From Owenia fusiformis (Eukaryota; Annelida; Polychaeta; Sabellida; Oweniidae), in assembly GCA_903813345.2 (NCBI GenBank), contig CAIIXF020000008.1:15174822-15238821 (forward strand): a stretch of 64,000 nt of DNA, given 5' to 3'. Below the pieces are notes generated by a model. The model had not been told where the DNA came from. It did no database searches and saw only the letters and a program-made list of their open reading frames with translations. Numbering within the stretch: position 1 is the first letter of the stretch; every line of letters begins with the position of its first letter. The position numbers were made by a program, and so were the translations under genes. Of this stretch, positions 1 to 11,800 are shown piece by piece.

Positions 1-559
1 GTTGTGAAGTCATGTACACAGTCTTTAAAACAATGTTCTGTCAATTTGTTGTAATTTGATAGAAATTCTTTAAACTGAAATGAAAGAGACAGTTCCATAT
101 TCAACTTATAGTTTTATTTAATGTGCTATAAACTCCAAAATCATTATCACATAAAATTTTATCTTAAACTCTCATATCAGCTTGAGAATATGAAAAAGAG
201 TTGCTTGGAGTTTAAAACCATAATGCCAAATGTATTTCACTGAATAGTATCATACTATGAGTGAGTGAAACAGTATCATACTAGAAATAAGAGAAGAAAT
301 ACCCAAAAATTCATAATTCATCCATGAACTCTGGGTATTGCCCCCTCTTTCTAGAAATTGTGAAATGTAAATCTTCATTCAAGGCAGCCTGAGCATTAGG
401 TCTAAATTACTTGAATATAGAATATCTAGCTTGTCAGTCTTATTGGTATTGATAATTCTATGTTATATTTTGCCCCATATTATGAAATGTTTGTCAAAAT
501 GTAAAATCTTGGATTTGGATTTGCCACCATGCTTCCAGTATTTATCAAAATTAACAACA

Positions 560-925
560 AGTAGTGCAGAGGGGCCATTCAACGATCATGGACCAGTGTC
601 AAAATATATTTAAGTTTGAATATTTCATCAAGACTAACATCTATTTTTATTTTCTTCTACAAAGAAACCCCCTAGATAATCATTATTTCAGCTTATATTC
701 CTCTTGAAACATGGTGGATCTTAAAAATATAGAAGTGGACGTCCCCTTTTTGAAGCTTTGAACTGAAATTACACTTTTTAATGCCGAAATTGATAGTTTA
801 TCCATACACTTTAAGAAAATAGGTATGTCGAAGAAGATGTTAGGCCAACTGTTGCCTTGGTAGCTCAGAAAAAGTTAAAATTTTCCTATTTTCTCTCTAC
901 AAGCCTTATTGCCCCTTTTAATTGT
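560..925 (+). repeat. Dispersed repeat, copy 1 (inverted partner at 3,040-3,345)
   Basis: This block reads from gtgcagaggggccattcaac through a caaagaaaccccct segment to aagccttattgccccttt. The reverse complement of 3,040-3,345 follows the same order with scattered substitutions and small indels. The two copies lie about 2.1 kb apart in opposite orientation. No open frame is shared between them. It is probably a short non-autonomous transposon family; superfamily unknown. Confidence 0.6.
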
Positions 926-3039
926 GAATCAGACTTTCACAAAAATTAGTAGATTAATATCAGCTTATATCCACTTAGATTATAGAACAGAGGTATAGAG
1001 AGGTATAGTAGTACATGATTGAATTACAGTAAAAACTGTATATAGTGAACACCTATGAAGCCACAAAAAGTGTTCAATGTAGGAAGGTGTTCATTAGAGA
1101 GAGGGGGCATCCTTGCTGCAAGGGTATTTTATAAACATAATAAGCATAAATAAAATCATTTGAAGAAGGGTGGAGAGGGTTTTTATACAAGAGTCTTAAA
1201 ATGTGTCTTGAAGTGGTTCACTAAACACAGGTGTTCACTAGAGAGATGTGTTCACTAAGACACGTTTTACTATTATTAATATAGAAATTAAATATGATTA
1301 TGGTATATTGAAAATTATATGCTCAATATACATTTAGCTGCATGCTATAGACTGCTGTAATTTATGGACTAAAACAGTATTTAAGTGTTAACCTTTAAAG
1401 TTAATCTGAGATAGGATAGCTGGAAGTGTCTGTTTTGAAATCAATCTAATTTTCAACTCATTGCCTCTAAGTGTAATGACTTTGGGAATTCAGTCAATAG
1501 ATATACCCAGGCTCTCCCCATTTACCCATCCCAGCAAAATATGTACATTTTACTGTACCTGTAATACTGCTTGCTCATCTGAGGGAGGAACTCCACCTGG
1601 TACCATTCCAGCCATTATAGTATATTCTGCAAAATCAACAAAACTGTAGCCTATAAAAATCCTGCAATATGATTGATAATATATGTAGCTGCATTTGAGA
1701 TACATGTATTTCTTCAACAATTGTAACTGTTTAATTAGTCATAGAAAGTTTTGGTCCAGTACTTCAACTAGTCAAAATAGCTTTACAATGAAACATTGGA
1801 CCATGTTGACCCGACTTCTTGATTTATAGATTCGAAGCTTGATTCAAACAAATCTTGTAAGTTGACAACAAAAGTCATTCCAAGCCTTCTAATTTGTGCC
1901 AAGTTGTGTCTTGCATTTGAACAGCTGAACGAAATAGTGATAGACACACACAATTGATATGTTATTTGAAATAATGGACTGTGTGATAAGCTAAGTCTTG
2001 CAAAATCTGTCCAAGTTCCCTAGTCAGCACAGACTAAACTGGGACTTTCATTGCAGATCTTGACAATAATGGAGAGCATCGTATTTTCGATGGAGCTCTG
2101 ACTCCAGTTCTGCTAGAATAACATATAGACCAGGCTAGGACTAACCATGCCATGGACTTCATTGAGTTGAGGTTGAACAAAATCAGAATTGCATCACCTA
2201 TTTCAAATGGAAGTTTATCTGGAAAGAATTCAAAGAACATACATGACTGCTGTACAAGCGAATGTTTTTATTGTATTTTAAATCGTTTTCATCGATGACT
2301 TACCCTAATAAACAAGAAAATACACAAAAATGTAAAATTTAATTTTTTCTCGTGCCACTTCCGGTATTTCTAAAGAGACTGCCTATTGATGATCACGAAA
2401 TATTTATCACAATATACCCAATCGCCAAATTAGAGTAGGAATAAACATGTACAATTCAAACACGGGGATTAAGTCACCCCTCTCTAATATTCCCTTTATC
2501 CTTACAGAATATAAGAGGGAGGGGTGACCTACTCTCCCGGGGAGAAAAAATCGCCGGAATTGGACCTTGTCACGTTTTTTAAAAGATGTGGATCCATTTT
2601 TAGAGAAAAACTCCTTAGATTTGGATAGATATTTATAGAATCTCAGCGGCATCCCCCTGTATAAAAATGTGACCAGTGTCCCCCACACCCCTGGGCTTAC
2701 TGCCCATGAATTATAATGGTGATCCATCATAGTAGTGCAAACTACTAGGGTGATATCCCGGGGGTGATATATGACCACCTCTGAACTAAGGTTCCCGGAG
2801 CAATACCACCGTTGAAAAGCTGAGTGTGTCAGCTTTTAGAATCTGACATTCATCTGAATTTTGAGTGAATACAACATTAGATTTTAACCCTTTCGTCACC
2901 AATGGGTCATTTACTAATATTATGAAAATCAATTTCAAAATGACAAATTATGCCAGAATGGATTATTTTTAGGTTTAGCCTACATGTACAATGACTAATT
3001 CAAATATTCAATGTCAAAATATTATACTTTGGACAACAT

Positions 3040-3345
3040 TTAAAGGGGCAACAAGGACTGAAGAGAGAAAATTTGAAACTTTTTAGTTTTCCTGTGCTAT
3101 ATATCTGGTCAATGTTTGGCTTCACATCTTCTTTGACATACCTATTTTCTTAAAATGTATGATAACATCAATTTCAGCATTAAGAAGTGTAAATTCAGTT
3201 CATAGCAATGTTCATCCAGGGGGTTTCTTTGTAGATAATGAAAATATGTTAGTCTTGATGAAATATCCAAACTTGAATATATTTTGACACTGGTCGATGA
3301 TCGTTGAATGCCCCCCCCCCCCCCCCTGCACTAATTGTTGCACCT
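3040..3345 (-). repeat. Dispersed repeat, copy 2 (inverted partner at 560-925)
   Basis: Read on the minus strand, this matches the 560-925 block in order, including gaccagtgtcaaaatatatt and aagaaaataggtatgtc. The shared block's left end is marked here by a run of about 17 cytosines (near 3,310-3,326) that is only GGGG in copy 1, so the homopolymer expanded after the copies separated. Confidence 0.6.
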
Positions 3346-4144
3346 TTAGCCCAGATACTGATAGGCTCAGGGCCGGGGTCATTAAGCTTATGTGCAGTGG
3401 CCTCGTATGCAGTACAATAGTCATGCCTTGACTTCTCTGAAACGCCAATGTATTGTTTTATTTTGGTCCAGTTGTACAGTAGCCATAAGGGAATCAAAAT
3501 AAACTGCCATATGTATGTGTGATAAGACATTATTTTAACTGAATGAACTATCAAATCGACACAGACCCACAGAAATCGCCATCATATCGCGTTTTCAATA
3601 CTTTTGTTGAACTTAGTATATGATAAATTAATTTCAAGTTCATTAATCAATCTGAAAAAGTTTTTGAAATAAGCATAAGGAAAATCTTATCAAGTTAACA
3701 CCATTTGGAGTTATCACTAATCAAACATGATAGTAAAGTGGTACTATGAAAATTTCACCAAAGATAACGACCTTTGTGTTCAATTATTAAACTCTGTCTC
3801 AGGTTCATTGTATCTAGTTGTGATATTTATATTAGCAACATAGAGAATAAACAACTAAAGTAGGTGTCCTGAAAGTTGACATAGTTTCGAATCGTATTGA
3901 TGCTTTAAAACCAGGATATGACATTAATTTAACACGACGTATCACATGAAGACATATCTCGGGCAGGGTTGTTGATATTGAATAATCTGACAAATGGATA
4001 TAATAACTACTATTTTTAGACACGTGTGCGTTGCTATGTGAGTAATACACGATTGAAATAACGAAAACAACAATCCCCTCAGCCTGCAGAACAACTTTGC
4101 CCCATTTTAGAAAGGAAAGCATTGAAGTTATACACAACAACAAT

Positions 4145-7100
4145 ATGGCATCTGTCGGCCAAAATGAGGCTAGAGAAATGTCAAACAGCTTCGACAAACA
4201 TTTTGGAGTGAAAGCACCAGAAAGACATAAAGTTCCTGATAGCTTTACGATACCAAAAGATGACCCAACATTTGTACAATATATTAGGGAAAGAGATGAA
4301 GCCAGAGAGGAGTTGAGACTGAAGAACGATGAGTTGACTAAGTATAAAAGTAAAAACTATGATCTGAATAACGAAATTGAAGAACTGAAGAGTCAGGTAT
4401 GGTTCTTGGCTTTGTTTATTTTTTACTCTTCTTGCTTAATGTAGTAGTTGGATAGCTTCTCTATCAGGCTGCTAGAAAAAGCTAAAACGTCATCAAACTG
4501 TTTAAATGCTATATAACATTAACCGGCAGCTCCACCATTCCAGATCAGTACAGAATTAACACAGTACACCTGCAAAAGCACTCGATGCGGAGCCAACGGT
4601 TATTTTAGATTGAAAGCTTGATATTTTGAAAAAAGATCGATTTTGCTTTTTCAGTATGAATACATGCATATCCAGATGTGTATTTGACACAGATGGGAAA
4701 TGGTAAAAATAGGGCAGTTCTTAAGTTAACTTTTTACATATTTACTCGTTTTAGATATCGCTCTTGAAAGAAGAAAAAGAACTAAAAAAGACGGTCACAA
4801 GTGTGACAAAGACGATGACCAAAAAAGCAAAAGGAATGAATAAAAAAGATTCAAACAAGGAAGATGAACAACCATCTGTTAAAAACAAAATAAAGATTCA
4901 AATAACAGCGTCTACCCCGACATCAAATGAGCACCACCCAATCATACCAGGCATGGATCATATAACATCAGATTCATTCACATATTACTCAGTAAGACCA
5001 CCGAAAACATTATTTTATTTTTAAAACTTTATAGGATGGTGACAAATGTTTGTTGGAAATTACTTCTACAAAATTTGCAAGTTTTTTAAAGTTATCTACT
5101 CTCTGTTCAGTGGCACGATGGACCGTAACATTCAATCCTCCTCAATACATATAAGATAACCCATGTACAGTATATAGAAAGAATTCGTTTTAGATCTTAA
5201 AATTAAAAACTTGAAAAATAAGATTAAAACATCCATTTATTTGACTAAGACTTAAACTAGCTGAAAATATCAAATTGCTTTGTAAATCACAATAAAGATG
5301 AAAACGACCAGGGGTCTGGTTAATCAAAGAGTACATTATTAATTAAATGCTGATATGTGTACATCATGATTGTGTTGCAGCATTTGGCGCAACTATTTCC
5401 AAATATGAGACTTTCTGTACTCATTGACGCTGAGAAAAAGTTCTGCAAGGCAGACGAAAATAAAGACGGGGTGAGTAGGGCTTTCAATTAGTTGAGTTAT
5501 CTTTAAAATAGTAGGTTAGCCGGTAGCCGACAGGCGATAGTTACAACGCCTAACGGCTACCGGATTAACCTAGTTACAACGCCTGACGGCTACCGGATTA
5601 GCGTACTATTTTATGACCAACTCATTTAGATATGAATAGAATAGTGGCAGATGCTATTCATATTTAAAGTACTAGTAGGTTAATCCGGTAGCCGACAGGC
5701 GATAGTTGCATTTTCTAATACAAGCTTAGTATGGTTAATAAATATATAATAAATATGGAAAACTTGCTTAAGGAAAACTTGACTTTGTTTGAATAACACG
5801 TACGGGGTGAGCAAAAAAGGTAACCAAACAAATCTAAATAAATAACTCATCAAGCATGGGTTGTTAGTCATATTTGGCACAATTCAACCTTTGTTCAATG
5901 TTCTTTCGTTCAACCAAGTTTCATGGGTCTATTCCAAATGGTCATGACTTTACGGCCATTTTACAAAACATGCTCAAATAGCCACTCTCCTCTTCGGAGG
6001 CAAACATGAACGCATCAGATGAAGTTTTCTGACTACACGCTCATGGATATATCTTGTCGGTAATGGCTCTCATTTTCCTTAATCGTCTTGCTTTAACTCT
6101 TTTATGCTTCAAGGGTTGTTAGTGCACAAGTTTTATTTGAAATGGACACAAAGGAAAAAATGTGGGTGTTCATATTTGGTGATTTTTGGTATGCTATGTA
6201 AAATAACCATAAAATCGTGACTATTTAAAGTAGACCAATGAAACCTGATCGAATGAAGGAACATTGAACAAGGTTCATTTGTGTAAAATTATCAAAATAT
6301 GATTGTATCCCATACTGGATGACTGGATTATTAAGATTTGTTTGGGTTACCTTCTTTTTGGTTCACCCTGTATCATTAAAGATTAGCCACTATTGTTATG
6401 CATGTCGATCTAAGTGTTAAGAATTATAGAGTGATCCCTGGATAAAACTCTATGAGCAGTCTTTGGTTGAATTTATTTATTTTTATTAATTATGATTATT
6501 TAAAACGTGCTCTTGTGAAAATAATTCAAGCAAAATAAGAAGATTTAATTCACTTGTTCCTTTATGCAGGCATAAAACTTCGGCCTACTGGTCTCGATAT
6601 AAGTTTCATGATGTTAACTACCCACAAATCGTCTGGTCCTTGGCTGAGTCTTGAACATTGCTATCGATAAATTGTGCGATCCACAGCAAGTATTACCCTT
6701 TAAAATACTGGCTCATCAAAGCGTTAAGACCGGTATACACCAATGGGGCAAAATCCCACTTGCCCCATCGAGTCCCATCTTGCCCCATCGAATCCCCATT
6801 TGCCCCATCGAACCCGACGAAGTCCTGTGGGACCTTGAGGACTTTGCCCCATCGTGCCCCATGGAGTCCCATCAAGCCCCATGGAGTCCCATCAAATCCC
6901 ACCGTGCCCCATTGGTGTATGTCGGGCTTCACACAACACGTCATATGATCGAAAATCCCACGATGCCCCATGGAAAGAATGAACATGTTCATTCTCGATG
7001 AGACTCCATGGGACTCCGTGGGATTTTGCCCCATCTTGCCCCATCGAGTCCCACCGAGTCCCACGTGGGACTTCATGGGACCTCATGGGACCTCGTGGGA

Positions 7101-7788
7101 CTCGATGGGGCAAGATGGGGCAAAATCCCACGGAGTCCCATGGAGTCCCACTTCATGGGGCAAAATCCCAAAAGGTCCCAAAAGGTCCCATGCAATGTTA
7201 AGTCTATGGAGGTCCCAACTTGCCCCATTGGTCCCAACTTGCCCCATTGGTGTATACCGGGCTTTAGATAAAGTGATACACTGATAAATCAGAGAATGCT
7301 ATCGATATTTCAGACTATAGACTGTAATGAGTTGGAGAAGATGCTTACAACGAGTAGCACAATGTTCACAAAGAAACAGGTACAAGAAATACTTAAAGAG
7401 GTAGACAAAGACAACACAGGGACACTTGACTTCATAGAATCACTCACTGTAAGTATGTTAAAAGTTTAACTGTCAACTGAAGCACAGGGAATGATAATCT
7501 AAGTCAGGCTAAAATAATCTACATCTAGTTCGTTCTAATTGCCGTTTGTTGGCAGAATTGACATTGTGTTTGGTAGAGAACCTGGTCGTCCAGTGTCTCG
7601 ATACCCTGCGCGTCGAACGAATGCAAAGGGTAGTGTCTCGACTGTGCTTGATCATTTTGTTTGATGAAAATTAACAGTTCAGTAATTTCCGTTTTCAGAT
7701 CATAGACAAGCTTTACCAACCAGGAAAAAAGACTAATTTGCCTGCATCTGTAGCCAATAATAAAAGTACAATGTGTCTCATACAATGA
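4145..7788 (+). CDS. Coiled-coil, two-EF-hand protein with C-terminal CaaX box (5 exons, 267 aa)
   Basis: Exons are 4145-4396, 4755-4991, 5381-5470, 7314-7448 and 7699-7788. All junctions are GT-AG and phase 0, giving 804 nt with a TGA stop. The start is the first in-frame ATG (MASVGQ...). Residues about 45-110 are charged and heptad-like, predicting a coiled coil; residues about 95-125 are very Lys-rich. EF-hand 1 (188-199) has D, N, D, G, I and E at loop positions 1, 3, 5, 6, 8 and 12 and is split by intron 3. EF-hand 2 (224-235, DKDNTGTLDFIE) is canonical. The protein ends Cys-Leu-Ile-Gln (264-267), a CaaX box of the type farnesyltransferase accepts. I do not recognise the family. Inference: a calcium-responsive, membrane-anchored protein. 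It converges with the LRR/EF-hand gene about 1 kb downstream. Splice sites and frame are seen directly; expression is not. Confidence 0.8.
5513..5710. repeat. Cluster of short palindromes in intron 3 of the EF-hand/CaaX gene
   Basis: The words ccggtagccgacaggcg and cgcctgacggctaccgg occur in both orientations at 5,519-5,537, 5,546-5,562, 5,579-5,597 and 5,684-5,702. Adjacent copies can pair as hairpins. This is probably a small foldback element or a decayed inverted array. It lies wholly within the intron. Confidence 0.5.
6730..7260. mobile_element. Foldback element with perfect 21-bp terminal inverted repeats
   Basis: The ends are exact inverse copies: ccggtatacaccaatggggca at 6,730-6,750 and its reverse complement at 7,240-7,260. 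The interior consists almost entirely of GGGGCAA/ATGGGACT words and their complements (tgccccatc, gagtccca) in alternating orientation, so the whole 531 bp can fold on itself. A related internal end lies near 6,908-6,930. It sits in intron 3 of the EF-hand/CaaX gene. The several overlapping open frames on both strands are by-products of this repeat. No clear target duplication was found. Confidence 0.8.
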
Positions 7789-7866
7789 TACGACAGTGGC
7801 ACAGCGTTCGAAAAATACAATGTGTCTAATGCAATTGGCGCGACGATGGTACAGGGCGTTCAAAAT
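7768..7866 (+). repeat. Approx. 50-bp tandem duplication spanning the stop codon of the EF-hand/CaaX gene
   Basis: The stretch acaatgtgtctcatacaatg... followed by acgacagtggcacagcgttc is repeated with divergence from about 7,818 as acaatgtgtctaatgcaat... and gacgatggtacagggcgttc. The first copy contains the codons for the CaaX cysteine and the TGA stop. The second copy lies in the 3' UTR. Confidence 0.6.
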
Positions 7867-8818
7867 GTATGGATCATTTTACTAATTATTGTCCCATTGC
7901 TTTATCAAGTTCATGAAGTTTCAAAAGTAAAACATATTTGACCTCATTTTACCACATTTCGTGATAATCAACATACGATGTAATATCAATGGAGTCATTG
8001 TCATTGCCATAGGTCAGAAAAATTAGCAATAATTATACGCCCTGTATACCATCTGCCTAATAATCACCAAGAGATATCCAAACAAATCCATGACAAACAA
8101 ATATGAAAGTGAACTGAACCACTCTGGGTTGGGTGTGATCGACTGCACATGTACACATTTTTTAATAACTAAAAGTATTTATTCAAAGTTCCTTACAAAA
8201 CCATGAAATTGGCAATATATAAACGAGATCTACAGTATTAATAATAAATATAAATGTAGATTTAAAAAATGCGTTACTCATAGAGTATATTTTACACAAT
8301 GCATAAGTAAAATTGTGTTTGCTACACATAACAATAATAAATATCGTGCACATCACTGTACAAAATCCATGACTGCATGATGGGCTAATACTTTGCACCA
8401 AAGAGGGGGAGAAACCCCAGGGTTCAAAGATGACATACGCTTATAATGTAAATCTGTATTGAGATGACATCGTCGCTGATTGGTTTAGCGAGTCGATCGT
8501 TGATTGGTTTAAAACTAGGTCAATTCTTTTTCCTTTATGAAAGTCGTCATTTTGTAAACAAATATACGTACTTCGGGGAAAGGAGGTGCGCGAAGGAGGA
8601 AGTCGTATGTCATCAATTGAATCATGGGGTTTTCCCTCCTCTTTTTTCACCATAATACTAAAAGTCATTACGCCGTGATCGCCATACCGCTCACCCTAGT
8701 TAAAGTCACCACCCTATAAGGGGCAAAAATGATGCACCCAATGATCACATTATGGCAATGGAAAAAATGCAAAACTTGTAATGTGAGTATCACTTTAATG
8801 TAAAAGTTTTGTTTAAGT
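7789..8818. other. Convergent intergenic spacer
   Basis: This separates the 3' ends of the plus-strand EF-hand/CaaX gene and the minus-strand LRR gene. It contains both 3' UTRs. A possible minus-strand ATTAAA polyadenylation signal for the LRR gene reads as tttaat at 8,794-8,799, about 20 nt beyond its stop. I see no other gene or clear repeat. Confidence 0.5.
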
Positions 8819-11800
8819 TCAGTATCGCTGCATAACCTCTAAAGTGTCCCACATAGTATCCTCATTGTCGTCATCAAATGTGCTCTCAATGACTACAAGA
8901 TTATTGTTTGATTTCAGTTTTGGAAGCTTAGCTCTGGCTCGCTCAAGACGTTTGCGTTCCTTTTCAGCAGCAACTAACTTGTTGGCCTTCATCTTTACAT
9001 TGGCATGTTTCCGGTTGATCGCAAGAATCTCCCTAGAAAAATAAGTAAGCGGTTTTTAAAAAATGATAGGAAGGATAATATGCATTTTAGCTTGACCTCC
9101 TACCTCTCCAAAAACTGAAATGAATAAGCATTAATCTATTTTTCAAATTACAAACAACTTTCCTTTAGAAACTAAATTATAAATTTTGTTTCTAAATCTG
9201 TTAAAATACTAAACATATAAGTTTTTGACCATGAATTAAACTGGATTACTGGATTTTAAAGCCATTAGTCTTAACTTCATAACTATCACAAACACAGTGA
9301 CACATATTGGATTGTGGTTTTCTTGTTCTTCGCAAGTCAAGAAATGGGTCTAAATATCTGAGATGATGATGACCACTACAGAGGAATGATTGGTGTACCA
9401 CGTAACATGACAAACAACAGAATAAATGAAAATAAGATATTTACGCAATGTCAACTTCTCCGTTTTTGTCTGTGTCTAATATTTCCATGAGTTCATCTAG
9501 TTGCCCTTCCGTCAATGGGAACTGGACGCTCTGTAAGCCAGTTTTAAACTCATCGCGAGTTAATGAATAATTGTGATCCTTGTCCATGTTCTTAAACAGA
9601 TCAAGAATTCTTAATCCTGAAATCAAAATGTTCTAAAAAGATCAACTCAAGTGGTTTTAAAAATTATAAAAATTCATCAGAAATTCTAACATTGAATAAT
9701 TTAACAGTAAAAAAAGACATAAGATAATGCATATGATAATATGATAGATAATATACCTTGTTCACGCATGAAGATACAAAGTACGAGTAACGGATTCATC
9801 ATATTCACTTTTTCGCGCCACATCCCTTTCGTCTCCTTGGCACGTGACAAGAAACCAACCTTCACTTCAAAATGTCTCCGTAACTGGAGATCTGCGACCC
9901 AGTCCATAAACTCTTGGTGGACAGTCACTTTCTGAAATGAAAATAAAAATTATGCAATAAGATATCTAAAATATGACAAGTGCATTCATTCTTGACTCCA
10001 ACCACTGTACCAAGGACAAAAATTTCGTAAAACATTTTCTATGAATTTAATAACCAGTTTCACAAATGCACATTAACATTGGTGAAATGCATGAATTCAC
10101 TGTATCAGTTTGCAGATATTTTTGGACGGATCTTTTTATTATACACATTGAAATGTTTATTTATGTTTTTCTTCCATGTGTAACATTCTTTCAAATCCCT
10201 TTCTGCAATTTAAAGAAAAATTCATACCGTTAGATCCAGTCTATACACAGTATTCTTGGCACTTGTTGCGATTGCTTTGATTATTGCCACTGCGCCTGTG
10301 AACAAAATTGGATTAATTCCCATCTTGAGTATTTTTAGTCCGGTATTCCTATGTAAGTGCTGGGAAAATACAATAGCTCCACCCGGCGCAATGCGGTTGT
10401 TGGAGAGATCTAGGTCTTCGAGTGTGTTGTTCATCTGTAGAGACTCACCTGTAGCACAAAGGAGATCATTGTATAAGTTACAATACATTATGGTCAAAAC
10501 TTCAACATGTTTAAGAAATTAATTTAACAACTGTTAGTGATTCAGGACCTCTATTATCATCACATTCAGCATGTAAAGTCTATGTATACTAGGTGTTTTT
10601 ATTCCCTATTATGCAAAAAGTTTGAATACCGTACATTTATTGCTACCCTGAAGCCCATGTGCTAATAATTAACGTGTAATGACGTACGAGCACCCTTGGA
10701 GGACAAAATACTAGGTATTAATATTTTGTCTGTGTATACTAACCTATTGCTATAGCACCCTGGTTGGCAAACCCATTGTTGGAAAGATTCAGCACCTTCA
10801 ATACATTGTTGGTCTGAAAATTAAAAACATACCTTAAAACATACCATAAAATACCATTAAAAACATACCTTAAAACATACCATAAAATACCATTAAAACA
10901 TACCTTAAAACATACCATAAAATACCATTAAAAACATACCATAAAAATAATGATAAACTTAACAAACAACGTAATGAATTTGTATTGAATATTGATGAGT
11001 TTCAGAGGCGTGGTCCAAATATGTTGTGTCAATCAAAGTCAGGATCAATTTACGTTACGATACCTTAAGACTGTCAGCGATGATTTCTGCCCCCTTCAGC
11101 CGGATGTGGTTCCAACTCAAGTCTAGATACTCAATGTAACCATTATGAGCTGAAATAAAAGATTACAAATAAAAAATACACGAATTAAACTAGAAATTCA
11201 AATATGCTAAGTGTGTCTTAGCCAATCAGCTTAGAGTATCTCAAAGCCTTAATTCAAGGTATATGTGCAGAAACATTATTTTACAGTGCATTATGGTTTC
11301 ATAATGAACTAAACAGTGCCATTGTTGGTGTATGTTGCATTATGGTTTCATTAAGAACTGGACAATGCTATTTTTATAAAGGAGTGATAGTTTATTTGAA
11401 TTGTTATAAAGACCATTGTATCATCCTTTATTCAATTTATATACTAACCAATCCTGATACTATACTGTGGCTATGCTCTCTTGAATTATGAGAACGGGTG
11501 AGAACATACGCTCATGTTTTTTAAATTTCCAATAAAGAATGATACAGGATTATTTATTCCTTAATTATATTATCTTTGCTTTGACCAATGAGAAAAGGAT
11601 AAATCATTTATTTGATCTTACAATGATGATTTTGCATATCAGTAACCTGGACTTAAATGTTGGTTTGGATAAATCAACTATATGAATTATTGTGAAACTA
11701 GAAAAATGTGTGAGTTTTGAGTTTAGATTATGCACTTTCAAAAGGGTATGTACATTTGACTTTCATAAGGATATGATATATAATTTGTACTTTCATAAAT

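Larger units (their letters stand above)
1..4144. other. Gene-poor left flank with dispersed repeats
   Basis: I see no supported gene here. Open frames in this stretch are short, lack splice-flanked homology and overlap repeats. The content is AT-rich. It includes an inverted pair of repeat copies (about 560-925 and 3,040-3,345), a patch at 1,025-1,265 with recurrent gtgttca words, and a C-homopolymer of about 17 bases near 3,310. A tract at 2,455-2,780 mixes GC-rich inverted segments (for example aggggtgac on both strands) and looks like a decayed transposon rather than a gene. Confidence 0.6.

Noticed and set aside
1025-1265. Recurrent gtgttca/agagag words
   Set aside because: Too short and irregular to define as a bounded element.
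2407-2778. Open frame of 123 codons on the minus strand
   Set aside because: It lies in a repeat-like tract with inverted GC-rich words, has no recognisable motif, no splice context and no paralogue, so it is probably chance.
6651-7284. Several overlapping open frames on both strands rich in Pro, Trp, Gly and His
   Set aside because: They are translations of the GGGGCAA/GGGACTC foldback repeat and are open in many frames because of its word structure.
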